From positions 533,796-597,795 of the forward strand of contig NZ_FRCM01000004.1 in assembly GCF_900142915.1 (NCBI RefSeq): a stretch of DNA of 64,000 nucleotides. Reading direction: 5' to 3'. Source of the DNA: Mucilaginibacter sp. OK098. GTDB lineage: Bacteria > Bacteroidota > Bacteroidia > Sphingobacteriales > Sphingobacteriaceae. Position 1 is the first letter of the stretch. Each line of letters opens with the position of its first letter. This document shows, piece after piece, positions 26,901 to 35,403 of the stretch. The notes beneath the pieces are model-generated. The model ran no database searches. It saw only the letters and a program-made list of their open reading frames with translations, and was not told the DNA's origin. The position numbers and the translations under genes were made by a program.

Positions 26901-27818
26901 ATGAAGATTATTTTTATGGGCACGCCCCAGTTTGCTGTAGCATCATTAGATGCCTTGATAAAGGCCGGTTGCGAAGTTATTGCTGTGGTGACCGCCCCGG
27001 ATAAACCTGCCGGGCGTGGACAAAAACTGAATGAATCGGCCGTTAAACAATATGCAGTAGCAAACGGATTAAAAGTGCTGCAGCCCGAAAAACTAAAAGA
27101 CCCGGAGTTTTTAGATAAGTTAAAATCTTTACATGCCGATCTGCAGGTTGTAGTAGCCTTCAGGATGCTGCCCGAAGTGGTGTGGAACATGCCACCACGC
27201 GGCACCATTAATTTACATGCCTCTTTACTGCCGCAGTACCGCGGCGCTGCACCTATAAACTGGGTGCTGATAAATGGAGAAAAAGAAAGCGGTGTTACCA
27301 CCTTTTTTCTGAAACATGAAATAGATACCGGCGATATATTATTCACTGAAAAAATAACCCTGACAGGCCATGAAACAGCCGGTGAACTGCATGACCGCCT
27401 GATGAACAAAGGTGCGGGCCTGCTGGTAAAAACCGTTAAAGGGGTTGAAAGCGGTCGTTATAATGAGCACCCACAATCTGCTTTGCTTGATGGTGTGGAG
27501 TTAAAGCACGCACCTAAAATATTTAAAGAAGATTGCCTGCTTGATTGGCTACAACCAGCCGAAAGCATTTACAATAAGATCCGCGGTTTGAGCCCCTATC
27601 CTACCGCCTATACCTTGTTGAACGATAAGATACTTAAAGTATTTAACGCCGAATTTGAAACAGCTGAACCCGGCATACAACCCGGCGGCTTTTTAACCGA
27701 CAATAAAACCTATTTAAAATTTGCCACTCAGGATGGTTACGTTCATTTAACCGATGTACAGTTAGAGGGTAAAAAGCAAATGGATATTGCGCAGTTTTTG
27801 AGAGGGGTAAAACTGTAA
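26901..27818 (+). CDS. fmt: Methionyl-tRNA formyltransferase
   Basis: 305 residues of the expected length. The N-terminal Rossmann-like formyltransferase domain opens KIIFMGTPQFAV and holds the signature HASLLPQYRGAAPI with the catalytic Asn-His-Asp set (N in INLHAS; H-x-G loop later). The C-terminal OB-like domain begins near residue 205 and contains KIRGLSPYPTAYT. It formylates initiator Met-tRNA using 10-formyl-THF. A perfect hairpin follows the stop. Confidence 0.96.
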   Translation: MKIIFMGTPQFAVASLDALIKAGCEVIAVVTAPDKPAGRGQKLNESAVKQYAVANGLKVLQPEKLKDPEFLDKLKSLHADLQVVVAFRMLPEVVWNMPPRGTINLHASLLPQYRGAAPINWVLINGEKESGVTTFFLKHEIDTGDILFTEKITLTGHETAGELHDRLMNKGAGLLVKTVKGVESGRYNEHPQSALLDGVELKHAPKIFKEDCLLDWLQPAESIYNKIRGLSPYPTAYTLLNDKILKVFNAEFETAEPGIQPGGFLTDNKTYLKFATQDGYVHLTDVQLEGKKQMDIAQFLRGVKL

Positions 27819-27852
27819 GATCTCCCAAAAACCGCAAAAGTTTCCCAGCAAA

Positions 27853-27885
27853 AAACTTACGAAGTTTCCAAAACTTCGTAAGTTT
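27853..27885 (+). terminator. Hairpin downstream of fmt
   Basis: AAACTTACGAAGTTT and AAACTTCGTAAGTTT enclose a 3-base loop (perfectly paired 15-bp arms apart from loop-adjacent bases). It follows the fmt stop by 34 bases; a clear T-run is lacking. Confidence 0.55.
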
Positions 27886-27921
27886 GACCACGGTTTGCCC
27901 TGCTTTTAATCCAATTTACCT

Positions 27922-28860
27922 ATGAGCGATAAACCAAAAATTGCAGTATTGGATGATTACCAGGCTGTAGCATTCACAATGACCGATTGGACAGTTGTAA
28001 AACAACATGCCGATGTAACCGTGTTTAATGATCACCTTGTTGCTGAAGCAGAAATTGTAACCCGGCTGTTGCCCTTTGAGGCAGTTTGCATGATGCGCGA
28101 GCGCACACCGCTAACCAGGCAGATCCTTTCGCAATTGCCTAACCTGAAATTAATCATCTCAACCGGCAAGCGTAATGCATCTGTTGATGAAAAGGCTGTT
28201 GAGGAGCTTGGCATCACCCTGAAAACCACAGGTTACTTTGGCGGCGGCGCACCCGAGCTAACCTGGGCCATGCTGATGGCTATTGCTCGCAATATTACCG
28301 TTGAAAATGCAAACCTGCGCAATGGCATGTGGCAAACCACCATTGGCACCGACCTGGCAGGGAAAACCATTGGCATAATAGGGCTGGGCAACATCGGTAC
28401 AAAAATAGCGGCTTATGCCAACGCATTTGATATGAACGTTATAGCATGGAGCGAAAACCTTACCGAAGAAAAAACCGCTGCAGCGGGCGTAAAGCTGGTG
28501 AGTAAGGAAACATTACTAAAAGAAGCAGATTTTGTAACCATCCATTTGATATTAAGCCACCGTTCAAGAGGTATAATTAGCCAGGCTGATCTTGACCTGA
28601 TGAAACCGACAGCTTATTTTATAAATACCTCAAGGGGGCCATTGGTTGATGAAAAAGCGCTGATAAATGTATTACAGCAAAAAAAGATAGCAGGTGCGGC
28701 CGTTGATGTATATGACATTGAACCTTTGCCAACAGATCACCCTTTTCGCAAGCTGGATAATATATTGGCAACACCGCATGTAGGTTATGTTACTGAGAAT
28801 ACTTATAGGTTATTTTATGGAGATACGGTAACAGAATTATTGAAATGGCTTAACGGTTGA
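27922..28860 (+). CDS. D-2-hydroxyacid dehydrogenase family protein
   Basis: 312 residues of the PGDH-like NAD-binding fold. Visible are GIIGLGNIGTKIA (NAD-binding GxGxxG near 153), the catalytic Arg in NTSRGPLVDEKAL (about 237), Glu in DVYDIEPLP and His in TPHVGYVTE. Reduction of a 2-keto acid is the family reaction; substrate is unknown. It starts about 100 bases after fmt, and the intervening hairpin suggests a separate unit. Confidence 0.9.
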   Translation: MSDKPKIAVLDDYQAVAFTMTDWTVVKQHADVTVFNDHLVAEAEIVTRLLPFEAVCMMRERTPLTRQILSQLPNLKLIISTGKRNASVDEKAVEELGITLKTTGYFGGGAPELTWAMLMAIARNITVENANLRNGMWQTTIGTDLAGKTIGIIGLGNIGTKIAAYANAFDMNVIAWSENLTEEKTAAAGVKLVSKETLLKEADFVTIHLILSHRSRGIISQADLDLMKPTAYFINTSRGPLVDEKALINVLQQKKIAGAAVDVYDIEPLPTDHPFRKLDNILATPHVGYVTENTYRLFYGDTVTELLKWLNG

Positions 28861-28920
28861 TCATGGATTCGGTAGGGTAAAGTTTTGAGGATATACCGAT
28901 AATATCCAGGCAATTGGCTA

Positions 28921-29256
28921 CTAATGAGCAATATTATTAACTTCCAAATAATCAGGCTTTTCAAGCACATCAAAATGGGTTACTTCGGGTTCAAACTCCA
29001 GTAAATAATCATTGTCTTCGGGATAATAGCGGGCCTTTTGATAGTCGTTGCCGGCAAATTGCTTTATCGATTCGTAATCGTCCCAAAAAGTTAACGTATA
29101 AATATGTGTTACCTCATTATCATCCCTTTTTAAAAGGAATACGCCCCGGTTGCCTGGCGTTTTTCCATAATCGCTTAAGCCGGTTTTTATCAAAAACCGG
29201 TGATATGCTTCAGCTTTGTCTTTAGGCACCCTGCCGTGCCACATTCTTGCTATCAT
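28921..29256 (-). CDS. Small antibiotic-biosynthesis-monooxygenase-like (dimeric alpha-beta barrel) protein
   Basis: 111 residues. MIARMWHGRVPKDKAEAYHRFL followed by VFLLKRDDNEVTHIYTLTFWDDYESIKQFAG fits the ABM/ferredoxin-like fold used by small monooxygenases and haem-degrading proteins. No conserved haem His/Asn pattern can be judged by eye, so enzyme activity is uncertain. Confidence 0.7.
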   Translation of the reverse strand: MIARMWHGRVPKDKAEAYHRFLIKTGLSDYGKTPGNRGVFLLKRDDNEVTHIYTLTFWDDYESIKQFAGNDYQKARYYPEDNDYLLEFEPEVTHFDVLEKPDYLEVNNIAH

Positions 29257-29365
29257 ATGCTAAAATTCTCGTTTTATAGCCTGTATATAAGGCAAATACA
29301 ATTTAACATAATTTAACTGAACTGTATTATCAGCAATTAAGTATTAATTGTAATTTCATAATATT

Positions 29366-29950
29366 ATGAAACAAACGTTTGTTGCACTATGTTTTTTATT
29401 TTTTGCCGGTAAGGGAATTTGCCAGCAGGCAGCCTATACCTTGCCACTTCCGGCGAAGTGGGGCGTGGAAAAAATAGCCTTCCCTATTCAATTTGCACCA
29501 TCAATACCTTATAAAGGAATAGAAGAGATCCGTTTTACACCGGGCTGGGGCGATAATAAAAGTGCAGAATATTGGTCGTACACCTTTTTATGGTTTATTG
29601 AGGGCGCCCCCGTTATTAACCAGGACACATTAAAAAATTGTTTAACCCAATACTACAACGGGCTTTATTTAAGCAATCAAAAAGCAAATCCGCCAGCAGA
29701 TAAAAACTTCTCTCAGATTCAATTAAAAAAAATTGACACGGCAAAGGATGACCTTGAAACCTATGAAGGTAAAATTACTACCCTTAACTTTTTAAACAGA
29801 CTCCCCTTTAGCTTAAATGCCAGGATCCATATCCGTAAATATTCTGCCGGTAATCATACAGCAGTACTACTTGAGATTTCGCCGCAGGATTTTAAACATG
29901 CAGTTTGGGAAGCCATGGATGGTGTTGTGGATGAATTTAGGGTACCATAG
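29366..29950 (+). CDS. Hypothetical secreted protein
   Basis: 194 residues with a signal peptide cleaved near GICQ-Q (residue 20). The mature protein has PAKWGVEKIAFPIQFAP and GWGDNKSAEYWSYTFLWFIEG, and is conserved-looking but not a family I recognise. Monocistronic, between two - strand genes. Confidence 0.65.
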   Translation: MKQTFVALCFLFFAGKGICQQAAYTLPLPAKWGVEKIAFPIQFAPSIPYKGIEEIRFTPGWGDNKSAEYWSYTFLWFIEGAPVINQDTLKNCLTQYYNGLYLSNQKANPPADKNFSQIQLKKIDTAKDDLETYEGKITTLNFLNRLPFSLNARIHIRKYSAGNHTAVLLEISPQDFKHAVWEAMDGVVDEFRVP

Positions 29951-30074
29951 GTGCTACAGCTTTTGAAAATAATAAATGCCTGACGCATTTTCAATTGCTC
30001 TACCAATATTTTGCTCCTAAAATGAGCAAGTTTAAAAGAATAGTTCAACATACATAAACTCCATCATTAATAAC

Positions 30075-30521
30075 CTAACCATTAAACTGCCGGAGATGGT
30101 GATCGGTATGTTTATAAGATAAATAGCCACTTTGTTCTTTTGTTACTTTCCCACAAAAGGCATGCACAAATTCAGGGTTTGAACTGTGTGCATGTTCATT
30201 GATCAGGGTAATCCAATGCTGTTTTTCAACTACTATATCGCCATTGTTTACATTAACCTTCATTTCCGGAATAGTAGGCAGGTTTTGTTTGATTTGACTT
30301 TCATCTCCTATTAGCTCTTTCAAAGCAATTTTACCAAACAAGCGGCCAAGGAACATCCGCTTAAATTTTCTCTTACCCAATAGCATTTCTTCATACAGGG
30401 TACAATGTTTCAACACCTGGTAAATATCCATTTTGCCCCATTGAGCAGTGCTATTTTCATTAAGGGTATTGATCCTGGCGATCAATTCGTCTCTTGTTGT
30501 TTTATCAAATATTGTTTTCAT
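30075..30521 (-). CDS. DUF1569 protein, DinB-like fold (copy 2 of a tandem pair)
   Basis: 148 residues. Its first 43 residues match the upstream neighbour almost exactly (MKTIFDKTTRDELIARINTL, then NSTAQWGKM), and the C-terminus HTDHHLRQFNG is identical. The histidines in LKHCTLYEE, HAHSSN and HTDHHLRQF suggest the metal site of the DinB/YfiT-like fold to which DUF1569 belongs. The centre differs considerably. The pair arose by tandem duplication. Function unknown. Confidence 0.8.
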   Translation of the reverse strand: MKTIFDKTTRDELIARINTLNENSTAQWGKMDIYQVLKHCTLYEEMLLGKRKFKRMFLGRLFGKIALKELIGDESQIKQNLPTIPEMKVNVNNGDIVVEKQHWITLINEHAHSSNPEFVHAFCGKVTKEQSGYLSYKHTDHHLRQFNG

Positions 30522-30579
30522 ATTTCTTATAATTTTTTCAATTACATTGGTATAACCGGATTCGCCACCCTTAAATCAT

Positions 30580-31026
30580 CTAACCATTAAATTGGCGCAG
30601 GTGGTGGTCGGTATGCTTATAAGCATGATACCCAACCTGTTCTTTTGTCATCTTTCCGAAAAAAGGATGCACAAAGCCGGGGTTTGAAAAATGTGCATAC
30701 TCCTCAACCAAAGCAATCCATTTTGCTTTTTCAGCTGCTACATTACCATTGCTTTCTTTTACCTTAAGTTCAGGACTTGTCACTGCATTCCGCATCATGG
30801 GAGTATCGTCTTTTGAAACTTTTTTCAAAACCATTCTACCAATCAGGCGGCCAAGGAATACCCGTTTACACTTTATCGTGCCAGCTATCATTCCTTCCCA
30901 AAGTGTACAATGTTTTAACATCTGGTAAATATTCATTTTACCCCATTGTGCCGTGCTGTTTTCATTAAGGGTATTGATCCTGGCAATCAATTCATCTCTT
31001 GTTGTTTTATCAAATATTGTTTTCAT
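30580..31026 (-). CDS. DUF1569 protein, DinB-like fold (copy 1 of a tandem pair)
   Basis: 148 residues, paralogue of the gene 59 bases downstream on the same strand. Same termini and the same histidine positions; the middle region (about 50-110) has diverged, for example GRMVLKKVSKDDT against GKIALKELIGDES. Upstream lies a cluster of TTGCAA palindromes that may control both genes. Confidence 0.8.
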   Translation of the reverse strand: MKTIFDKTTRDELIARINTLNENSTAQWGKMNIYQMLKHCTLWEGMIAGTIKCKRVFLGRLIGRMVLKKVSKDDTPMMRNAVTSPELKVKESNGNVAAEKAKWIALVEEYAHFSNPGFVHPFFGKMTKEQVGYHAYKHTDHHLRQFNG

Positions 31027-31090
31027 ATCTCGATAATTTTAAAATCAGCCTTGTATAACATATCAAGTGAAAGTTCTTTTTATTTTTTTC

Positions 31091-31162
31091 ATATTGCAAT
31101 ATTATGCAATATAATTTACTAAGTACAAGTAAAATTGCAATTAATTGCAATTAATTGCAATT
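31091..31162. promoter_or_regulatory. Cluster of TTGCAA palindromes, 10-bp periodicity
   Basis: ATATTGCAATAT at 31091-31102 and three overlapping AATTGCAATT units with a 10-bp period at about 31133-31162 are each self-complementary. They lie 65-140 bases upstream of the DUF1569 pair. The helical phasing would place the sites on one face of the DNA, as expected for cooperative binding of a dimeric regulator. Confidence 0.45.
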
Positions 31163-31239
31163 GTTTAATTATTTCTTAGAGTGGCAGATACTAAAAGCTG
31201 AGCGATTTCAAAAAAACAACCGCTATATTACCATTGCTT

Positions 31240-31647
31240 TTAAACCAGTTGTGCGAGCGAAAACCAGTTGCCTGAATCGTCTTTAAATAATGCTTCGGTG
31301 CCGTAAAATTCTTTTGTAGGCGGTTTTGTAAATTCAACTCCTTTAGCCTTTAGTTCTTCATAGGTGGCATAAACGTCGTTACAGGTAAAAACCCCTACCC
31401 CAAAAGTTCCTTTTTTTACAAGATCCCTCAACGCTTCTGCTGTTTCTTTAGAGAACATGTCTTCTGTTATTGGCGTTAAGTTTATTTCAAAACCCGGCTG
31501 CTCAGGTGTACCAACAGTAAGCCAGCGGGTATCCTTACCCATTGGCACATCCATTATAACTTTAAGTCCGAATTTGTTAGTGTAGAAGTCTAAAGCACTG
31601 TCCTGGTTAAGAACATAGATGTTTACATGTGTCATTTTAGTTATCAT
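31240..31647 (-). CDS. VOC (glyoxalase/bleomycin-resistance) family protein
   Basis: 135 residues with the paired beta-alpha-beta-beta-beta units of the VOC fold: MTHVNIYVLNQDSALDFYTNKFGLKV at the start and VFTCNDVYATYEELKAKGVEF in the second half, ending DDSGNWFSLAQLV. Candidate metal ligands are His4, Glu in FEINL and Glu in EFYGTEALFKD, not certain. It precedes an AraC regulator on the same strand, so they may act together in stress or drug response. Confidence 0.88.
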   Translation of the reverse strand: MITKMTHVNIYVLNQDSALDFYTNKFGLKVIMDVPMGKDTRWLTVGTPEQPGFEINLTPITEDMFSKETAEALRDLVKKGTFGVGVFTCNDVYATYEELKAKGVEFTKPPTKEFYGTEALFKDDSGNWFSLAQLV

Positions 31648-31715
31648 GCCTTTTGCGTTTTAAATTGTTTACGCAAAGAACAAGCAATAATTAAAATTTC
31701 ATTTGTCTAAAATTG

Positions 31716-32144
31716 CTATTTTTCAAGCCAGCCATACTTTTCAGCAAAGCAACCCGGGATAAAGGCTAATGGCGATTCAACTATTCGTGTTTTTATTATT
31801 TGTTGCTGCATCAAATATGTGGAAGGAGTTATGCCAACAACCCGTTTGAACAGCCGGCTGAATGAACTTAAGCTTTCAAATCCTACCGTATAACAAACCA
31901 CCGAAACAGCAATATCAGCCTTTAATAATTCCATTGCCCTTTCAATTCGCACAAAAATTAAATATTGATGGGGTGTTTTACGGTAAATATTTTTGAACTG
32001 CCTGATGAAATGAAATTTAGAAAAACAGGCTTCATCAGCAATATTATCAAGGTCAATATTGTCTAAATAGTGAGCGTCAATAAAAAGCTTTGCCTGAACT
32101 AATCGTCTGTATAAATATATTTTAGGATATTGCTCATTTATCAT
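31716..32144 (-). CDS. AraC-family transcriptional regulator (DNA-binding domain only)
   Basis: 142 residues from the ATG at 32144 (MINEQYPKIYLYRR). An in-frame ATG 51 bases upstream (32195) is possible, but a -7-like CACTTTG falls between the two. Two helix-turn-helix units are clear: LDNIADEACFSKFHFIRQFK and VSVVCYTVGFESLSSFSRLFKRVVGITPSTY. No sensor domain is attached. It sits directly upstream of the VOC gene. Confidence 0.88.
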   Translation of the reverse strand: MINEQYPKIYLYRRLVQAKLFIDAHYLDNIDLDNIADEACFSKFHFIRQFKNIYRKTPHQYLIFVRIERAMELLKADIAVSVVCYTVGFESLSSFSRLFKRVVGITPSTYLMQQQIIKTRIVESPLAFIPGCFAEKYGWLEK

Positions 32145-32387
32145 TTTCCGGGTATTTTTACTTCCGTTAAGTTTCAGGCTTGCAAAGTGATGCATTTACA
32201 GCACTAAGTTCTTAAAAATTCTGAATGTCTGAAATTCAAATTATTACATCAGCGCATACAAGTGTCTTTTTAGTAGAAAAGCAGGGTTATTCCAAAATTT
32301 ATTTTTAATTTCCCTGTAACATTCACCGGGCTGCTTGTCTCCAAAGTATATAAAGATCAAAAAAACATATTTAATATAAATTGAATC

Positions 32388-32666
32388 ATGACAACAAAAG
32401 AAACATTTTCCATTAACGGGGAAGCCTTGCTTGGAAAAATAAAAGAACTTATACATGAAGGTAATGTTACCAGGATCACAATTATTGATAAATCTGGTAA
32501 AGAGATCATGAGCTTTCCCCTGGCTGTAGGTCTTATCGGTGTACTGTTGGCTCCTATATTTGCAGCTATTGGTGCAATTGCAGCTTTAGTTACAGAGTGC
32601 ACAATAGCAGTAGAAAGAGAAGTAAAGGAAGAAGAAGAAACTACAACCGAAGTAAAATCTTCCTAA
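32388..32666 (+). CDS. DUF4342 domain protein
   Basis: 92 residues. The pattern LLGKIKELIHEGNVTRITIIDKSGKEIMSFPLAVG followed by a hydrophobic glycine-rich segment (residues about 50-72) and a Glu-rich tail matches DUF4342. The family is small and often lies beside ABC transporters or regulators. It begins an apparent operon with the ABC-2 exporter, 28 bases before the ATPase gene. Confidence 0.85.
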   Translation: MTTKETFSINGEALLGKIKELIHEGNVTRITIIDKSGKEIMSFPLAVGLIGVLLAPIFAAIGAIAALVTECTIAVEREVKEEEETTTEVKSS

Positions 32667-32694
32667 TTTTAACAATGCCCCCTAAATTTAATAA

Positions 32695-33468
32695 ATGACA
32701 GCCGATAATATTTTAACCGTAGATGGGCTTAGCGTTAGCTATGGCAAATTTAACGCAGTACAAAACGTTTCCTTTAGTGTTCGCAAGGGTGAAATTTTCG
32801 GTCTGTTAGGGCCAAACGGCGCAGGTAAAACCAGTACGCTAAGCGCAGTAGAAGGTCTTTTAAAGCCACAAGCGGGAACTATTGTGGTTGATGGTAACGA
32901 TGCCGCCTCAAAACCATTACATGCCCGCGCATCACTGGGAGTACAGCTACAATCAACCAGCTTTCAAACGGAGCTGTTTGTAATTGAAGTGCTACAGCTA
33001 TACGCCGGTATTTACGGAGTGCCTGCCAGCAAAAGCGATTTGATGGCTACTTTAAGGGAAATTAACCTGGAAGACTCGGCCATGAAAAAGTTTGGGGAGC
33101 TTTCAGGCGGACAACAGCAAAGGGTATCATTAGTTATAGCTACAATTCATAACCCCAGGCTGGTATTGCTTGACGAGCCTACCACCGGCCTGGATCCGCA
33201 GTCGCGCAGGCAGCTTTGGGAACGCATTGAAGCTATCCGCGAACGGGGGCATGCCGTTTTGCTTACCACACACTCCATGGAAGAAGCAGAATCTGTTTGC
33301 GACAGGATTGCCATTATTGATCATGGCAGGGTGATAGCCATTGATACGCCGCAGGGCATGATAGACAAACACAAAAGCGACCCGGAAGTGATAGCAGTTT
33401 CACGCAGGGGACGGATAACGCTCGAAGATGTATTTATAGCGCTTACCGGCAAAGCAATACGTTCATAA
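32695..33468 (+). CDS. ABC-2 type transporter ATP-binding protein
   Basis: 257 residues: Walker A GPNGAGKTS (about 40-48), signature LSGGQQQR (about 135-142), Walker B LVLLDEPT and the H-loop TTHSME. It is the CcmA/DrrA type, which pairs with an ABC-2 permease to export drugs or lipids. The permease gene begins 53 bases downstream. It forms a cluster with the DUF4342 gene. Confidence 0.92.
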   Translation: MTADNILTVDGLSVSYGKFNAVQNVSFSVRKGEIFGLLGPNGAGKTSTLSAVEGLLKPQAGTIVVDGNDAASKPLHARASLGVQLQSTSFQTELFVIEVLQLYAGIYGVPASKSDLMATLREINLEDSAMKKFGELSGGQQQRVSLVIATIHNPRLVLLDEPTTGLDPQSRRQLWERIEAIRERGHAVLLTTHSMEEAESVCDRIAIIDHGRVIAIDTPQGMIDKHKSDPEVIAVSRRGRITLEDVFIALTGKAIRS

Positions 33469-33521
33469 ATTAGTTCCAAAATCACTAATTCACTCAATCA
33501 CTAATTAAGTAATTAAATTTA

Positions 33522-34268
33522 ATGGAAAGTTCAATCCCTAAAATATCTACTGTTCTTAAAACCCTTTTACGTTCAGATTTTACTACCCAATGGCGCAACC
33601 GCCGTGCGGTAATATTAACACTGATCGTGCCGATAATTATACTTACCACCTGGAAGCCTTTTGTAGCGCAGCTTGGCGGCCCTTTTGTACTTTCAAACAG
33701 TATCACAATCGGCCTTGTTGCAATCGGACTTATGGGTTACTCCACCTCAATTGCTCGCGACAGGGACAAAGGAATCTTTCAACGCCTGCGTGTAGCCCCA
33801 ATTTCATCATGGTCAATAATGACCAGCCGTTTATTAGTGCAAATGGCAATGATATTAATGGTAACAACGGCTGTTTTTATTGCAGGAAGCTCATACGACC
33901 AGGTGACACTTACACCTGCCGGGTATATTGTTACCTATTTAACCGCTGTAGTTGGCGGGGCATTATACCTAAGCATCGGGCAAATGATAGTAGGGCGCAT
34001 ACAAAACCCCGAAACAGTAAATTCAACTGTTCGCCTGGTTTATTTTGTTTTTATTATGGTGGGGATGTTCGGGCAGTTTAGTACAAATGCCGAGCTTCAT
34101 AATATCGTACACTGGTCGCCATACGGAACGGTTAAAACCATCCTTGCTTCGGGCATGGAGCCTGCAAAATGGGATAATGATGCTTCAATGGCGTTACTGG
34201 TAACACTTGGGTATACCATAGTATGTGCTGTACTTGGTATTAAATGGTTTAAGTGGAATACGAAGTAG
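33522..34268 (+). CDS. ABC-2 type transporter permease
   Basis: 248 residues with six hydrophobic helices. TTQWRNRRAVILTLIVPIIILT at the N-terminus and YSTSIARDRDKGIFQRLRVAPIS are the ABC-2 permease signature. Together with the ATPase upstream it makes a half-size exporter complex in the inner membrane. Substrate is not visible. Confidence 0.9.
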   Translation: MESSIPKISTVLKTLLRSDFTTQWRNRRAVILTLIVPIIILTTWKPFVAQLGGPFVLSNSITIGLVAIGLMGYSTSIARDRDKGIFQRLRVAPISSWSIMTSRLLVQMAMILMVTTAVFIAGSSYDQVTLTPAGYIVTYLTAVVGGALYLSIGQMIVGRIQNPETVNSTVRLVYFVFIMVGMFGQFSTNAELHNIVHWSPYGTVKTILASGMEPAKWDNDASMALLVTLGYTIVCAVLGIKWFKWNTK

Positions 34269-34280
34269 AAAAGGGAAAGA

Positions 34281-34610
34281 TTAGTCGATGCTAATTAGAA
34301 GGTAACGTTCCAGCATCGGTATAAACTCATCTATGGTGTTGCTGCCGCTGGCTTTACCATATCCGCCTTTACGAAAGGTATAAAGGATGTTGCCGTTTTT
34401 TAAGCATTCAAAATGAAATTCCAGGTCTTCAGCGTTCCATAAAAGGTAAAGGCTTTCGGCTGGCGTGGCTTCAAATTTACCGGTGCGTTCCAGGTTTATA
34501 TCGTCAATATAATTTAACAGCTTTTCTGCATTTTGCAGCATCATAGCATTCGGAGCAAATTCCGGACCGGTACTATTTAAAATCTCTTCAATTTCGGGAT
34601 GCGTATACAT
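34281..34610 (-). CDS. Hypothetical small cytosolic protein
   Basis: 109 residues, acidic, with no signal peptide: MYTHPEIEEILNSTG, then NAEDLEFHFECLKNGNILYTFRK and IDEFIPMLERYLLISID. The compact alpha/beta pattern and absence of low complexity suggest a real gene, but no family is recognised. It converges on the ABC permease gene with a 12-base gap. Confidence 0.6.
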   Translation of the reverse strand: MYTHPEIEEILNSTGPEFAPNAMMLQNAEKLLNYIDDINLERTGKFEATPAESLYLLWNAEDLEFHFECLKNGNILYTFRKGGYGKASGSNTIDEFIPMLERYLLISID

Positions 34611-34659
34611 AGCAATTATTAACTTAATTACCCTTACTTATACGGGCCTCCTTTTTAAT

Positions 34660-34880
34660 AGTTTCATGAATTTTGATGTGATGATGTGTCGATTTGACGA
34701 TTTGACGATTTGACGATTTGAAAATTTGATGATGTGGCAATTTGAAGATGCTATCTTGATTTGAAAATTTGATAATCTGGCGATTTGAAGATATGTTGAT
34801 TTGAAGGTTTATTTAATTGAAGACATACTAATTTTCAAATCATCAAATCAACACATCTTCAAATCATCCTTTCTTCAAAT
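34660..34880. repeat. Low-complexity GATTTGA(C/A)GATTTGA repeat block with inverted end
   Basis: Within the 355-base gap from 34611 to 34965, GATTTGACGATTTGACGATT, GAAAATTTGATGATGTGG and GATTTGAAGATATG alternate, and from about 34828 to 34870 the same words appear inverted (ATTTTCAAATCATCAAATC, ACATCTTCAAATCATCC). The whole can fold into long imperfect hairpins. No coding potential. Confidence 0.7.
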
Positions 34881-34965
34881 TAATTTCCCTTTGGCGAACT
34901 AAAAAAATCAAAATAATTCTACCTTTGCAGCAACTGATGAACAGTTTTGTTTAACAAATTAACAA

Positions 34966-35184
34966 ATGAAAAAAGTTAGCGTACTTCTTATTGTAGTTGG
35001 GATAATCGTAACAATTGGCTTAATTATTTATTTCAGATCGGTTGTTAACCCGGTTGATTCTGACTCAATGACCATTAGCCGCAGCGGAAGCCAGGTTTCT
35101 GAATGGCCTTTGTTTGTAGGTATCATCTTTACCTTTGTGGGTATTGTATTTTACTACGTAAGCCATTCTGAAGATAAGGCTTAA
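34966..35184 (+). CDS. Small two-helix membrane protein
   Basis: 72 residues with hydrophobic helices at about 4-24 and 48-68, joined by a polar loop containing SMTISRSGSQVSEWP. TACCTTTG at 34920-34927 is a likely -7 box. It is too small for a known transporter; no family is recognised. Confidence 0.6.
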   Translation: MKKVSVLLIVVGIIVTIGLIIYFRSVVNPVDSDSMTISRSGSQVSEWPLFVGIIFTFVGIVFYYVSHSEDKA

Positions 35185-35231
35185 TAAATCAATGCCTGCT
35201 ATTTCTTCATTCGATAACTTTTTGGATGGAA

Positions 35232-35350
35232 TTGGTAGTGTCTCAGTTTGAATTTTTCGGTAGTTTCTCAGCTTAAATTTTTCTTTTTCGTGGCTATGCG
35301 TTCTATCTCGTAGATAAGAGTTTGACGTTCTTTAGCGGCTAACCGTTAGC
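35232..35350 (-). pseudogene. Possible transposase or insertion-sequence remnant
   Basis: Within the 219-base gap before the FkbM gene, TAGTGTCTCAGTTTGAATTTTTC and a variant (TAGTTTCTCAGCTTAAATTTT) stand in tandem, and the - strand reads a 25-codon tail (KERQTLIYEIERIA, then lysines, stop at 35268-35270). Both the GTGTCTCAG end-like sequence and the basic helical tail are what a broken insertion sequence would leave, but there is not enough to name a family. Confidence 0.3.
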
Positions 35351-35403
35351 TATTTATTTTCATATCTTTACCGTTATAGGGATGGAGAATAACACCTCAT
35401 TTT

